64,000 nucleotides of DNA, from positions 128,479 through 192,478 of the forward strand of contig NZ_SSHJ01000007.1 in assembly GCF_005925345.1 (NCBI RefSeq), written 5' to 3'. Below are positions 44,786 to 56,284 of this stretch, piece by piece (position 1 is the stretch's first letter; each line of letters starts with the position of its first letter). The notes under the pieces were generated by a model, which saw only the letters and a list, made by a program, of their open reading frames with translations, did not search any database and was not told where the DNA came from. The translations under genes were made by a program, and so were the position numbers. The stretch is from Pedobacter ureilyticus. Lineage in GTDB: Bacteria > Bacteroidota > Bacteroidia > Sphingobacteriales > Sphingobacteriaceae.

Positions 44786-47596
44786 CTAGTTTTTTTGATT
44801 TTCTAATTTGTCTTTAGGAGTAAGTATTGCAGTAACCTTTGTTCCTTCAAGTAGTAATTTTCTAATAGCTTGGCTGATATCTTTACTTTTTATTTTGTTG
44901 ACCATTTCTTGATATTTTGTAAATAATGACCAATCTTTAAAGCGGTAATAAATATGATTTCTAAGCTCGGCACTCCAAAACGTTTCTTTGTCTTTTTGTT
45001 TATCATAAGTAACTATCAATTGCTTTTTAATATTATCGAGTTCTTTTTCGATATAAGCTGGATTATTTACGATCAGACCTAATTCTTTATTTAACTCTTC
45101 TACAAGAAAGTCCTTCTTTTCTGGAGCACAACTAAAACCAATTCGAGCACGTAAAAGTGTTGACGGAATAGAGGTTGAACTCACATTCACAGCAACACCG
45201 TAAACACCAGAGTTTTTCTCTCTAAGGTTTTCTCTAAGTTTTACCTTCAGTACTTCTTGAATAACCTCATATTTTATTATTTCTGGATAATCATTTACAA
45301 TGTCTTTATTTTGAAAAATGATATTTACGGTAGCTCTATCGGTCTCTCCCGCTTTCATTAAAATTGTTGCATTCTCGCCAACGGGTAAAGGTTTAGGCTC
45401 CGCACTTTCAACAAGATTATTCGAAGGTAGACCACCTAGGTAAGTAGTTACGTATCTTTCAATAGAGTCTAGTTCAAAATCACCAATAACTACAAATTCA
45501 AATCCTTTAGCCGAATGAAATCTTTTGTTATAAGTTGCTACAATTTTATTTAAAATAAGGTCATTTAAAATTCTATCTTGGTCAATTTCTTCATTCTCTT
45601 CACCAGATAGCTTTTGAGCAATTAACCTGTTGTACTCGCTAGTAATTGAATTTTCCTTCTTCTTGACGTTTTCTAATGCTTTTCTTTTTTGCAATTCAAA
45701 AGCATCGTTATCTACACGAGGTTGTGTCCATTTCAGGTAAAGCAATTCAAACATTGTTTTCACATCTTTTAAATTAGCGCTAGCCGCTAAACCTTCTCTA
45801 TATTTAGACAGCACCATCATTGCGGTTGCGCTATTTCCTACCAAATATTTAGACAATGCTCTTCTCGAGAAATTACCTGCACCACTTGCGGCAATAATGC
45901 TTTGGGCAAAAGAAGCATTAACCAGATCGATAGAATCTAACACACTGTAGCCACCCTGTCTAAATCCAGTTAGTTGAATATGATTTTTACGTCCTTTGCT
46001 TTGTTTTAAATAAACAGTAGTTTGGTTCGCTAATTGCCACTTATGCAAATCAATTTCGGCAATATATTCCTTCTTTATTACTTTTGAAGGCATAGGACGA
46101 GAAGTCAGTAGTTGGCTAGGCACTATTTCATTGTCAGACCAACGTTCTAAATTCAGTTTCGAAATACTATCTTGCCATAACTGAAGTTGCTTTTGGTTAG
46201 GCAGCTTATTTTTTAATCTATCAGGCCCTGTTAACATTACCACTGTATTACCAGGGGTGTTTATTCTCTCAATAAATGACATGATGGTAAGCGAATCAAT
46301 ACTACTTTGTATTTGGTTTTGTAAAAGGCTTTTCTGTTCGGGACTTATCATTGTGTTACCACTAAAAAAATCATCTTTCAGAGCCTCTATAATAGTTATT
46401 GCATTTGTTTTATTATTTTGATTTGCTCTATTTATCTGCGCCAAAAAGCCTTTACGATAGTCTGTTATCTCCTCCAGTGTAAAACCATATTTCAATATTC
46501 TTTGTTGCTCAGTAATGTAGTTTTTAATCCCAGATTCAATATCATTCTCAAACAAAGAAGCACCACCAACAGCCACTTCTAAATTGGGCATTAAATCAAT
46601 ATCAGACATTGATCCAGATTTAAAAAGACTGTTAAGTTGGGCTAATCTTTCAAATCTCTTTTTCGATAAGCCATTGAAAAAACTCCTTACAAGTTGCGCT
46701 TTAAATTTATCTACCGAATTAATTTCTGAAATTGCAGTTAACTTAGTGATATATGAGTAATCTATATCATTTTCTTCCTTATCTGTTGCTATACTATATA
46801 AAGTATCTTTGTGCTTGGGCAAGTTATAAACTATTCTATCAGCCGCTTTTTTCGAGCTTTTAGCCTTACCAAACTGTTGTTTGATATATTTTTCGACATC
46901 ATTTACATTTTGATTTGAAACAATTGCTATCGCCAATAAATTCGGCCGGTACCACTCCTTATAAAAACTTTTGATTTCTGAATGTTTGAAATGCCTAAGC
47001 ACGTCGAGTGTACCTATTGGCTTGCGCTCGGCATAACGCGACTGATGAAATATTAAAGGAAGGTACTGTTCAGATAACCTGGCCGAAGCTCCCTGTTTTG
47101 TTCTCCACTCTTCAATCACTACTCCTCGCTCCTTTTCAATCTCCAAGCTATCAAATGAAAGTTCAAAAGCCCAATCGGCAACAATATCAATGGTCTTTTC
47201 TAATTGTTTTAAATTAGAAGTATTTACTGTGATTTTATATACTGTTTGATCGTAACTCGTATAAGCATTGAGGTCGGCACCAAATTTCACACCTAAAGAC
47301 TCTAGATAAGTAATGACCTCGTTTTTCGGCTAGTTCTTGCTTCCGTTAAAAGCCATGTGTTCTACAAAGTGGGCCAATCCACGTTGCGAATCTTGTTCTT
47401 GAAGCGAACCAGCTTTTACAAAAAGCTGAATGGAGCTTTGATGATCACCTGGATCACTTGGATAAATATAATAGCTGAAACCATTCTTAAGCACGCCCTT
47501 AGTCAGCTTTTCGTCTTGCACCAAGCGCTGGCCCGAAACAGAAATGCTCAGCATAATGAGTAATACAATAAACAGATAGTTTTGTAGTTTCTTCAT
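44786..47596 (-). pseudogene. M16 (insulinase-family) zinc peptidase interrupted by TAG
   Basis: The two parts (47330-47596 and 44786-47329) are in the same frame and would give 936 residues, the usual length of Bacteroidota M16 proteins. A TAG (minus strand, 47330-47332) falls 9 residues after the zinc motif HFVEH (about 76-80). After it the sequence goes on with PKNEV and the downstream zinc ligand region ERGVVIEEW. One base change from TAT or TAC would create the TAG. A start at 47290 would make a protein without the HxxEH motif. It has a signal peptide (about 1-22) and lies in the SusC/SusD transcript. Confidence 0.85.
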
Positions 47597-47598
47597 TC

Positions 47599-48057
47599 CT
47601 AAAATTTAACCACGGTAAGTTTTGATTGTAAACCGTCTGGACCAGGTAAGCCAATAGTGTAGTTTTTATTGTTTTTAACCAATTTGATCATCAAAGAATT
47701 ATCTTTAGTAGCATCAACAGGATGAGAGATCCAACGGATGGCAATAGGCACTTCTACAATTCCTGGTAGAAATTCCAATTGACGTTTAGCGCTTACGATT
47801 TCAAAATCTACACCTTCTTTAAGGCCTGCACCAACCATAAATTCATAGTCAAGTGTCATTGTTTCAAATTGGCGTTTTCCACTAAAGTAAACTTTGTACT
47901 CTACTGTTTCATTTCTATCGCTAGCTACTCTTACTGTGCTAGTATTATTTACATGAATGTAGAAAAAAGGATTATCATAAGGAGTAGCGGCATCTTTGTT
48001 ACATGATGCAGTTAACAAAACCACAAATAGTAAATACCACGATTTAATAAATTTCAT
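47599..48057 (-). CDS. DUF4843 lipoprotein
   Basis: A 152-residue lipoprotein (signal with lipobox TASC, Cys near 19) of the DUF4843 type: small beta-rich proteins that accompany SusD in Bacteroidota and are presumed surface proteins. The ATG at 48057 is 1 nt downstream of the SusD stop and is preferred over the upstream frame start at 48078, which lies inside susD. Confidence 0.8.
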   Translation of the reverse strand: MKFIKSWYLLFVVLLTASCNKDAATPYDNPFFYIHVNNTSTVRVASDRNETVEYKVYFSGKRQFETMTLDYEFMVGAGLKEGVDFEIVSAKRQLEFLPGIVEVPIAIRWISHPVDATKDNSLMIKLVKNNKNYTIGLPGPDGLQSKLTVVKF

Positions 48058-48058
48058 A

Positions 48059-49510
48059 TTATAGAGGATTTTGTTCAATTAAAGGATTAGCTACGATCTC
48101 CATTGCTGGAATTGGTAGCACAAATTTATTGTTAGGATAGGTCAACGTACAAGTATTTGAATTGCATTCAGTCCTATTTAGGTTCTCTTTGTAACGCATG
48201 ATATCGAAAATGCGTTGATTCTCAAAACCAAGCTCTTTACGTCTTTCCAATTTAATTTGTTGTAAAAGCACACCCGGATCTGCACTAGATAAGGTAATAT
48301 CTGCCGGTGCAACATTATAAGCTCTCGCACGTACAACCTTAATTTGGTTTGCAGCTAATTCATATTGTTGCTTGTGGTAGTAAGCTTCGGCTAGATTAAG
48401 GTAGATTTCAGCTGATCTGAACATTTTGAAATTTACAGGCCAATTTGCACGTACTACATCATCTGCTTTACCATATTTAATTGTATAATATGTATTTGGA
48501 GCACGCGTACTTGCTATAAATTGTTGAGATCTCACATCGCTATTATCAAATAAAGCCCTATACGTAGCATGCGGATATACATAAAAAGTTTCGGGATTAG
48601 ACAGAATATCTGTTAAATAGGTTGTAGCAGTTGCATTCAAATTAAGTTGCCATATTACCTCAGAACTAATACTAGTTGGTGTATTAGAGCCCATAAACAT
48701 ATTCAAATAGCCTGCCGAAGAAACTAATGGATATTTATTTTTCAGTGCTTGATTTTCCAACAGACCAATTACGCCATCCCAATCTTGCATATACAAGTAC
48801 ACTCTTGATAATAATGTAGTAGCTGCATCTGCCGAAACATAGATTTTGCTTTTTGAATTACTATAAGTTGAAAGTACTACTTGCGCTTCTTTAAGGTCGG
48901 TTATAATTCTAGCGTATGTCTCTTTCATAGTAGATCTTGGAGTAGTTACTCCAGGAAGTGGTGTTTTGGTAAAAATTGGCACACCAAGATGACTAGCATC
49001 AGTAGTATATGCATACGTTTGGCCATATACATTCGCTAAATCAAAAAAGCACATTGCTCTAAGCACTAATGCTTCGCCATACACGGTATTGATGTTTCCT
49101 TTATAAGCAGGAAAAGCCTCTAAAAGACTAGCTCTAGATTCGATTACATTATTTACATTATTTAATGTCTCATAAATATTTTCCCAAATTACCCTTACTG
49201 CACCTAGGCTCAAAGCAGGATCACTTTCATAATTATACTCTGCTAAAACGCCTGCCCCCAACGTTTGATTAAGTAAAACGTTATCTCCACGTAATTCTCC
49301 ATACAAACCATATTGAGAAAGATGGTATTTAGCAAATAGACTATAGCTTCCTACTAAAGCAGAGTTATAACCCTCTACATTGGTAAATAGCTTTTCTCCT
49401 GTAAGCGAACCAACAGGCTCTATCTCTAAAAAAGATTTACAGCTACTTATGATAAGTAAGGCAAAAACGAGTGCCATACGAACCAATTTTATATGTAATA
49501 TATTATTCAT
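48059..49510 (-). CDS. SusD/RagB-family surface lipoprotein
   Basis: A 483-residue SusD-type protein with a lipobox (ISSC, Cys near 24), TPR-like helices and the conserved C-terminal block (KLERRKELGFENQRIFDIMR, about 427-446). It binds the substrate and works with the SusC transporter encoded 11 bp upstream. The substrate is not predictable; the neighbouring M16 peptidase suggests a peptide or protein (inference). Confidence 0.92.
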   Translation of the reverse strand: MNNILHIKLVRMALVFALLIISSCKSFLEIEPVGSLTGEKLFTNVEGYNSALVGSYSLFAKYHLSQYGLYGELRGDNVLLNQTLGAGVLAEYNYESDPALSLGAVRVIWENIYETLNNVNNVIESRASLLEAFPAYKGNINTVYGEALVLRAMCFFDLANVYGQTYAYTTDASHLGVPIFTKTPLPGVTTPRSTMKETYARIITDLKEAQVVLSTYSNSKSKIYVSADAATTLLSRVYLYMQDWDGVIGLLENQALKNKYPLVSSAGYLNMFMGSNTPTSISSEVIWQLNLNATATTYLTDILSNPETFYVYPHATYRALFDNSDVRSQQFIASTRAPNTYYTIKYGKADDVVRANWPVNFKMFRSAEIYLNLAEAYYHKQQYELAANQIKVVRARAYNVAPADITLSSADPGVLLQQIKLERRKELGFENQRIFDIMRYKENLNRTECNSNTCTLTYPNNKFVLPIPAMEIVANPLIEQNPL

Positions 49511-49521
49511 TTCTATAATTA

Positions 49522-52500
49522 TTAAAATGTAAGATTTACGCCAGCAGAATAAGAAGTTTGTGCTGGTGCTCCTCTAAATGAATTGGCATAGGTATTTAGT
49601 TTAATAGTTTCGTACTCACCATTACCTAAATTATTTCTTTTACTTGTTCTATAAGGTGTCCACATTACTATATTATCAGCCATGATATAAACTGCAGCAT
49701 TTTTTAAGAATATTTTCCTTGCAAAATTATCAGGCAATTTATATTCTATACTTACGTTTTTTAATTGAATATTAGACCTATCTAACAAATACCTAGTAGA
49801 AGTTCTATTAGAGCTTGTTGAAATTGCAGATAATCTAGGATTAACTGATAAATCTCCTGGATATCTCCAATGATCTAACATATCAGTTGATAGGTTAGTG
49901 CTTAAAATATTTAACCCATCGTGCTCAGCTGCGTTTAATAATGAAGATAACTCTAACCCACCTTTAGAGTAAAGCACTAAAAAAGATAAGTTAAAGCCTT
50001 TGTAAGATAATAAGTTGGTTACACCACCATAAAAATCAGGATTTGGTCTACCAATAACCACCCTATTGTTAACATCAAACAACTTGGTAATATTACCATT
50101 CAAATCATACCACATTGGGTCACCTGTACTTGGGTCAACGCCAGCCCAACGAACTAGATATATAGATCTTGAATCTTCTCCAACTCGCATAATTGAGGTT
50201 AAATTTGATTGACCTATATCGGTAGCTAACGATAATACTTTATTTCTATTAAAAGAGATATTAAAATTTGTTGTCCAGCTAAAATTCCCTCTATCAATAT
50301 TTTTTGAAACTACTGTTGCCTCTAAACCTGTGTTTTGTAGTTTTCCAATGTTTCGGTAAATAGAGCGTTGTCCCGTGGTTAATGAAACATTTGCATCACT
50401 AATCAAATCCTTCGTTATATCTCTATAATATTCTAATCCTACGTTTATTCTATTGAATAGTGCTAAGTCTATACCTGTATTTAATTTGTAAGTTGTTTCC
50501 CATTTTAAACCACTGTTTCTACCTCTAGACATTGTGGCACCTATCACATCTCCGTAGGCGTTTGTTTCACTAAAAGAATATATCCCTTTAGCATAGTTAC
50601 CATTAAATCGTCCGTTTCCGGTAGTACCATAAGACACTTTTAGTTTTAAGAAATTGATTTCTTCTGGAACGTTATTTTTCCAAAAATCTTCATTAGAAAC
50701 GGTCCATGCACCGCCCAAAGCGTAGAAACCCGCCCATTTTACATCTTGTCCAAAATCAGAGTCTCCATCTCTTCTAAAGCTAAAACTTATGTTATATTTA
50801 TCTTTCCAAAGGTAAGATAGTCGTCCAAAATTAGATAGGGATGATGTTTCAGTTGTATTTCCCGTACTCCTTGTATTTGTAGCGATAGCCATTGACAGCT
50901 CCCTAACGTAATCATTCGGAAAATTAAAAGCACTGGCACGAATGAACGAACTATTACTTTTATTGGCCTCAAAACCCAATAAAGCACTAAGTGTTCCATT
51001 ATAAAGTTGCTTAGTATAATTTAAACTAGCATTTGAGGTCCAATTATACATTCTAGCTTGATTTTTATTTAAATATCCGTTGTCAGATTTTCCTGTTAAA
51101 TTTTGCATTGAGGAGTATCTCAATTCATTGATAGAAGAAAAATCTACACCAGAACGAGTAGTAAAATCTAAGCCAGGCATAATTCGATACGTAGCCTGTA
51201 TTTGTGAAAATGCTTGTAAAGTAGATTGATCATTATCATTTTGATAAGCCTCTGCTAAAGAAGGAAAAATACGGTTACCTTGATAATCATATAATGCATA
51301 GCTACCATCTGGATTATATGGCGATATCACAGGTAATTCGTCATAATAATTACTCCCTACACTCCACATATCGTTTACATTGTAAGATCCTCCAAAAACG
51401 AAATTGAAAGACAGCCTCTTACTTACATCTGTATTGATTTGAGAGCGTAAACTATAACGTTGAGTACTATTAGCAATGCTAGTTAGTTTTTGGTCATAAA
51501 AACTACCAGAAACATAGTAGTTTGTACTTTCATTTGAACCAGATAGAGATAAATTATGCGTATTAATTTGCCCCTGATCATAATAGGTGTCTAACCAATT
51601 TGTAGATACATTACCATAATCTGCAATTTTATCGCTCAACCCCATTTCATTCACAATTCTTCTGTATTGATCACCGTTAAGGACGTTAAATGTATTAAAT
51701 GGAGCTATTCTATCAATAGTTGTACGATAGTTATATTTAACAATTGGTGTTCCTTTTCCCTTTTTTGTACGAACTAAAATTACACCGTTAGAGCCACTTG
51801 AGCCATAAATAGCCGTTGCGCTCGCATCTTTCAAAACCGTTATAGATTCAATATCTTCTGGGTTAATATAAGTTAGTGGACTAATACTTGTTTCAGGACC
51901 TGCAATAGAATTGGTAGTTCCACCAGTATTAATAGGTATGCCATCCAATACCCATAATGGCTCGTTAGACATTACCCCATAAGGAGCAGAAGCCTCACCG
52001 CGTATGCGAGTGCTCATTCTTGGCCTTGGCGAGCCATTATTTTGATCTTGTGTATTAAATTCTAAGCCAGGCACTAAACCTTCCAATAAAGCATCAATAC
52101 GAAGCGCTGGTCGCTTTTCAAGGTCTTTCGCCGTAATTGTAACCGCGCTACCTATTTGGTTTTCTTTGGTTTCTTTAATACCATAAGCAGATACCACAAC
52201 TTCGTTTAATGTACCTGGTAGTTCTTGCAAAACAACGTCTATTCTAGTTGCAGCAGTTACATTAATTTCCTTCTTTTCATATCCAAGATAAGAAATTACT
52301 AAAGTTGTTGGCCCATTAATTTTTAACGAGAACAAACCTTTAAAATCGGTAGTAGTTCCTTTATTAGTTCCTTTGATAAGAACAGATACACCATTTACAA
52401 AAAATGGAACATTACTATCGTTATTTTTTAGTTTCACTATACCAGTAATAATCACTTCTTGTTGAGATACATTACTAGTTTTTGAATACAGCGTTACTGT

Positions 52501-52794
52501 TTTATCAACAATTTTGTAATTCACATTGATCTTGGAAGATAAAAGTTTAACCGTTTCTTCAAATGTTAAATTATCAAAATTGACACTTAAACTCTTATTG
52601 CTATTAAGTAGTTCATTATCATAGATAAAGTAATAATTAGCTTGCTTTTCCAACGATTCGATAATCGTCTTCAATGATTTGTTTTGAGCATTTAAATCAA
52701 TCTTTTGGAGGCTATTCGCATTCGCCCAACTGGGGAAATAAAAGCCTACTAACACAAGAAAGAATGTTAATAGTTTGGATAGCAGTTTGTTCAT
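49522..52794 (-). CDS. SusC/RagA-family TonB-dependent transporter with STN domain
   Basis: A 1090-residue outer-membrane transporter: a signal peptide (about 1-26), an STN domain (about 32-105), a carboxypeptidase-regulatory-like domain (about 115-195), a plug (about 205-345, with ATAIYGSSGSNGVILVRTKK) and a beta barrel. The STN domain shows that it also signals to FecR. It follows fecR by 21 bp and precedes susD. Confidence 0.93.
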   Translation of the reverse strand: MNKLLSKLLTFFLVLVGFYFPSWANANSLQKIDLNAQNKSLKTIIESLEKQANYYFIYDNELLNSNKSLSVNFDNLTFEETVKLLSSKINVNYKIVDKTVTLYSKTSNVSQQEVIITGIVKLKNNDSNVPFFVNGVSVLIKGTNKGTTTDFKGLFSLKINGPTTLVISYLGYEKKEINVTAATRIDVVLQELPGTLNEVVVSAYGIKETKENQIGSAVTITAKDLEKRPALRIDALLEGLVPGLEFNTQDQNNGSPRPRMSTRIRGEASAPYGVMSNEPLWVLDGIPINTGGTTNSIAGPETSISPLTYINPEDIESITVLKDASATAIYGSSGSNGVILVRTKKGKGTPIVKYNYRTTIDRIAPFNTFNVLNGDQYRRIVNEMGLSDKIADYGNVSTNWLDTYYDQGQINTHNLSLSGSNESTNYYVSGSFYDQKLTSIANSTQRYSLRSQINTDVSKRLSFNFVFGGSYNVNDMWSVGSNYYDELPVISPYNPDGSYALYDYQGNRIFPSLAEAYQNDNDQSTLQAFSQIQATYRIMPGLDFTTRSGVDFSSINELRYSSMQNLTGKSDNGYLNKNQARMYNWTSNASLNYTKQLYNGTLSALLGFEANKSNSSFIRASAFNFPNDYVRELSMAIATNTRSTGNTTETSSLSNFGRLSYLWKDKYNISFSFRRDGDSDFGQDVKWAGFYALGGAWTVSNEDFWKNNVPEEINFLKLKVSYGTTGNGRFNGNYAKGIYSFSETNAYGDVIGATMSRGRNSGLKWETTYKLNTGIDLALFNRINVGLEYYRDITKDLISDANVSLTTGQRSIYRNIGKLQNTGLEATVVSKNIDRGNFSWTTNFNISFNRNKVLSLATDIGQSNLTSIMRVGEDSRSIYLVRWAGVDPSTGDPMWYDLNGNITKLFDVNNRVVIGRPNPDFYGGVTNLLSYKGFNLSFLVLYSKGGLELSSLLNAAEHDGLNILSTNLSTDMLDHWRYPGDLSVNPRLSAISTSSNRTSTRYLLDRSNIQLKNVSIEYKLPDNFARKIFLKNAAVYIMADNIVMWTPYRTSKRNNLGNGEYETIKLNTYANSFRGAPAQTSYSAGVNLTF

Positions 52795-52815
52795 GGTTAT
52801 TTATTGTTGTTATAA

Positions 52816-53820
52816 TTATTTTACTACGACTACGTTTTTCTCTAGCACAATTTGTTCGTTAGATACTAGACTAAGCATATTCAGTACTTCGTAAATACTT
52901 GCATTGGCCCCTATTTTTCCTGAGATATGCTTATTAGATGCCGGCACATTTGAAGTGGTTACGTTATACCATTTAGATATTTTATCTAATATCTCGGCCA
53001 GTGTTTCATCTTCAAATGCAAAAACTTGCTCTTTCCACAACAGGTTATTTTCCTTAAAAGCTTCTGGTAGTATTTTTCCTTTATCAAGAGTAATTGACTC
53101 GCCCGCAATCAAGACAGCTTCGTTATCTTCTTGACTTATCGTAGAAACTTTTCCTTCTACCAGTGTTAAAGTTTCTTTTTGATTAGGATATGATTTTAAA
53201 TTGAACTTTGTGCCTAAAACTCTGACAGTTTGTTGGGTAGTCTCAACAAAGAAAGGCCTTGAACTATCTTTTGCAACTTCAAAAAAAGCCTCGCCAACAA
53301 GTCTTACTCTCCGTTCATTTGCATCAAAATTCAATTTTTCGAGCGAAGAAGCAGCATTGAGCCAAACTTTACTACCATCTTCAAGGGTTACATTAAATAT
53401 TTCAGCATTAGCGGAATGAACAGCAGTTATTTTATTGTCAGCATAATTTATTTTTCCTTCAATTTCTAAGGATGATTTTAAGCTATTATTAGTGGTTGTT
53501 AGTACATTTAGTTTAGGACCGCCATAAATTACATTATCATCTTGCTGTGTTTTAAAATAAAAAATACTAACGCCTGCAATTATGAGCACCGCCGCTGCAG
53601 ATATTATTCTTTTTGAATACAAATACAGGTTGTTCTTTCGATATTTACTGTCTATTTTTTTGCGGATGTTGTTTTTAACAACTTCCATTGAGTTTTCGAC
53701 AACAAGTACATCCTTATCATCTGAATGATACCAGTTATTAATTATTTCAAAGTCTTCTCGCTTTGAATGACCAGTAAAAAGTTTGTGTATAGCCTGCTTT
53801 ATTGAGTTCGTTAACTTCAT
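52816..53820 (-). CDS. FecR-like anti-sigma factor
   Basis: A 334-residue protein with an N-terminal cytoplasmic region (about 1-70), a membrane helix (about 71-88), a FecR domain (about 133-230) and a DUF4974-like C-terminal domain (about 255-330). It pairs with the sigma factor 57 bp upstream. Confidence 0.9.
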   Translation of the reverse strand: MKLTNSIKQAIHKLFTGHSKREDFEIINNWYHSDDKDVLVVENSMEVVKNNIRKKIDSKYRKNNLYLYSKRIISAAAVLIIAGVSIFYFKTQQDDNVIYGGPKLNVLTTTNNSLKSSLEIEGKINYADNKITAVHSANAEIFNVTLEDGSKVWLNAASSLEKLNFDANERRVRLVGEAFFEVAKDSSRPFFVETTQQTVRVLGTKFNLKSYPNQKETLTLVEGKVSTISQEDNEAVLIAGESITLDKGKILPEAFKENNLLWKEQVFAFEDETLAEILDKISKWYNVTTSNVPASNKHISGKIGANASIYEVLNMLSLVSNEQIVLEKNVVVVK

Positions 53821-53877
53821 ATTTCTAGGGTTATATACTTACAGTACAACAACTCTAGAAATACGCACGCTTTGAGA

Positions 53878-54432
53878 TTAAAAAAAATAAAAAATAATGG
53901 ATAGGTAGTCTCTTAACACTTTCAAAGCTTTAGAAAGTTGGTTTTCTACCGTCCTTTTAGAAATATTCATCTTTTCTGCAATCTCATCATTTGATAAATA
54001 ATCCTGACGTGAAGATTTAAATATAATCCGACATTGTTTTGGCAACTCTTCTACTTTATTAAAAAGATGTTCCTTCAAATTTTTCTCTTCAATAGCATCT
54101 TCCACAGCACGCTCCACCATTTCCGAATCATCAGGATATTCGTCTAGATATTGCATGCGATTGTACTTATAAATAGCACGTAAAATTGCATACTTTACGG
54201 CCTTAGTTAAATAAGCTTCAAGATTTTCAATAGATGCAGGATTTTTATGATTGAGAAGACTTAAAAATACGTCTTGAACACAATCTTCTGCCATAGACTG
54301 ATCGCGACATTTATGAAAAGCTATGGCAAACAAATTATTCCAATACTTATCGTACAATTTGGAAAATTTTGTTTTGTCATTTTTGAGTTCAGACAAGTAA
54401 TTCTTATCATCGTTTGAAACATCTATGTTCAA
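53878..54432 (-). CDS. ECF-type sigma factor (chromosomal module)
   Basis: A 184-residue ECF factor with region 2 (about 20-90, CVQDVFLSLL) and region 4 (about 130-175, YLSNDEIAEKMNISKRTVENQL). It leads the FecR-SusC-SusD-DUF4843-M16-lipoprotein operon. The gene is divergent from the phosphoesterase, with 218 bp between them. Confidence 0.9.
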   Translation of the reverse strand: MNIDVSNDDKNYLSELKNDKTKFSKLYDKYWNNLFAIAFHKCRDQSMAEDCVQDVFLSLLNHKNPASIENLEAYLTKAVKYAILRAIYKYNRMQYLDEYPDDSEMVERAVEDAIEEKNLKEHLFNKVEELPKQCRIIFKSSRQDYLSNDEIAEKMNISKRTVENQLSKALKVLRDYLSIIFYFF

Positions 54433-54650
54433 GTGCTTTTCATTTTAAACAAATATACTGATTTTATAAATCATAAAAATCTTGCATTTTATTAAATTAA
54501 TCATAACAATTCATCTATTTTTATTCGAAATTTTCATTTCCACATCAAATTATCGCATATTTTTCAGTTTTCAATTACAAATTACCCCGAAAAATTATAA
54601 CCAGTTAAAAATCCAAACCATTATCTTCGCCTCCACTTTTAGTAAATTTC

Positions 54651-56144
54651 ATGAAAAATAGAATAGCAATAACCACCCTACTCATTTCCTTTTTTATACT
54701 TATTCAAATACCTCAAATCGGGTATGCGATTGATAACATAATTACCATAAAAGGTAAAGTTTTTTATGATGCCAATAATAATGGCGTTCATGATTCTAAA
54801 GAAAAAGGTTTAAAAAACATTCTAATTTCAAATGGAAAAGATATTGTTAAAACAGATAAGAATGGTTTATATGCTATAAAAGCAACTATTGGTGAATCCA
54901 TTTTTCCAATTTTTCCATCCGAATATATTTGGAGTAAGTCAAAATCGAAGGTAATCAATGCGAATTATCTTTATTTAGATCCAAATCATACAATTCTAAA
55001 AGACACAATTTCATGGTACGTACCAGCTTTTAAAAACGAAACACCTAAATTATTTAGTGTTGGAGCTATTGGCGATATCCAAGTAGATAATGCAGAAGAA
55101 CTGAATTATGCCGCAAAAAGTATTTTTTCTGAATTAAATAATAGAAATGATATTAGTTTTAACTTGATGCTTGGCGATATAGTCAATGACAAGGTTGAGT
55201 TGCTACCCATCATGCATGAGATGATGAATCAGTTACCATCATCTTCCTGGACATTGGTAGGTAATCACGATCGAAATGTGGATAATCCACTATTTATGAA
55301 TGATGCTTTTAACCGAGTAAATGGAAGTGACAATTACGCTTTCAACTACGGAAAAACACATTTCATCGTATTAAACAATATTTTCGCTACAGATAAAAAA
55401 AGTTACGAAGGAAGATTAACGGACAAACAGTTAGAATTTTTGAAAAACGATTTGTCTTATGTTTCAAAAGAAAAAACAATTGTCATTAGTCAGCACATCC
55501 CTATGGTTGCTACTAAAAACAAAAAGGAAATATTACATTTACTTAAGGATTATAAGAGTGTTTTAATACTATCAGGACATACACACACGGTTAACAGATA
55601 TTTTTTTAATCATCCAAACATTCAAGAGCTAGGGGTTGGCGCAACTTGTGGAAATTGGTGGAGAGGCGAGAAAAATACAGAAGGAATACCAAGTGCTTTA
55701 ATGCAATGCGGCGCTCCAAGAGGGTATTTTGTAATAGATTTTGATGATGACAAGTATAACTTTCGCTTTAAAGGAGTTGGTTTAGATGAAACAAAGCAAA
55801 TGGCACTTACTACAGATAGCAATAGAATAGTAGTAAATGTGTTTGGTGGCGGAGATAGTACAACTGTTTGTATCAAAATTGATAACGGTGAATGGGTAAA
55901 AATGAACCATAAAAAAGAAATTGACCCAACAGTTTTAAGTATTGTAGAACTTAACCAGTCTAAAGTGTATCCTACTAAAGGTAATACAGCTAATCCGCTT
56001 CGTAAAAGATATTCTTCTCATATATGGGAAATAGCAAGGCAAAAAACATCGTCTCCAAAAACATCAGTGGTTTTAGTTAAAGCGCAAGATAGATTTGGTT
56101 TAAATGTTGAAGAGAAATTTCTATTGTACGAGCACCTTAATTAA
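54651..56144 (+). CDS. Secreted calcineurin-like phosphoesterase
   Basis: A 497-residue protein with a signal peptide (about 1-25), an N-terminal SdrD B-like domain (about 32-95, VFYDANNNGVHDSKEKGL, which binds Ca2+ in relatives), a metallophosphoesterase core (about 140-345) with GDIQ, GDIVND, GNHDRN, SQHIP and SGHTHT motifs for the two metals, and a C-terminal beta domain (about 395-495). It probably hydrolyses phosphate esters on the surface or in the periplasm; the substrate is unknown. Confidence 0.9.
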   Translation: MKNRIAITTLLISFFILIQIPQIGYAIDNIITIKGKVFYDANNNGVHDSKEKGLKNILISNGKDIVKTDKNGLYAIKATIGESIFPIFPSEYIWSKSKSKVINANYLYLDPNHTILKDTISWYVPAFKNETPKLFSVGAIGDIQVDNAEELNYAAKSIFSELNNRNDISFNLMLGDIVNDKVELLPIMHEMMNQLPSSSWTLVGNHDRNVDNPLFMNDAFNRVNGSDNYAFNYGKTHFIVLNNIFATDKKSYEGRLTDKQLEFLKNDLSYVSKEKTIVISQHIPMVATKNKKEILHLLKDYKSVLILSGHTHTVNRYFFNHPNIQELGVGATCGNWWRGEKNTEGIPSALMQCGAPRGYFVIDFDDDKYNFRFKGVGLDETKQMALTTDSNRIVVNVFGGGDSTTVCIKIDNGEWVKMNHKKEIDPTVLSIVELNQSKVYPTKGNTANPLRKRYSSHIWEIARQKTSSPKTSVVLVKAQDRFGLNVEEKFLLYEHLN

Positions 56145-56284
56145 AGAAAAGATCTCAGATGGAATTAAATAGTTTAAAATTATTTCGATGAAGAAACCTA
56201 CCAAAAATAAGCATTAATAATATCGATAACCTTTATAAGGTTGGTATATTTACCCAAGTTATAATTTAAAATAATCTTTAAGCA

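Noticed and set aside
44786..47290. M16 peptidase as a separate intact gene starting at 47290
   Set aside because: The protein would lack the signal peptide and the HxxEH zinc motif; the upstream part is in the same frame and ends only at a TAG.
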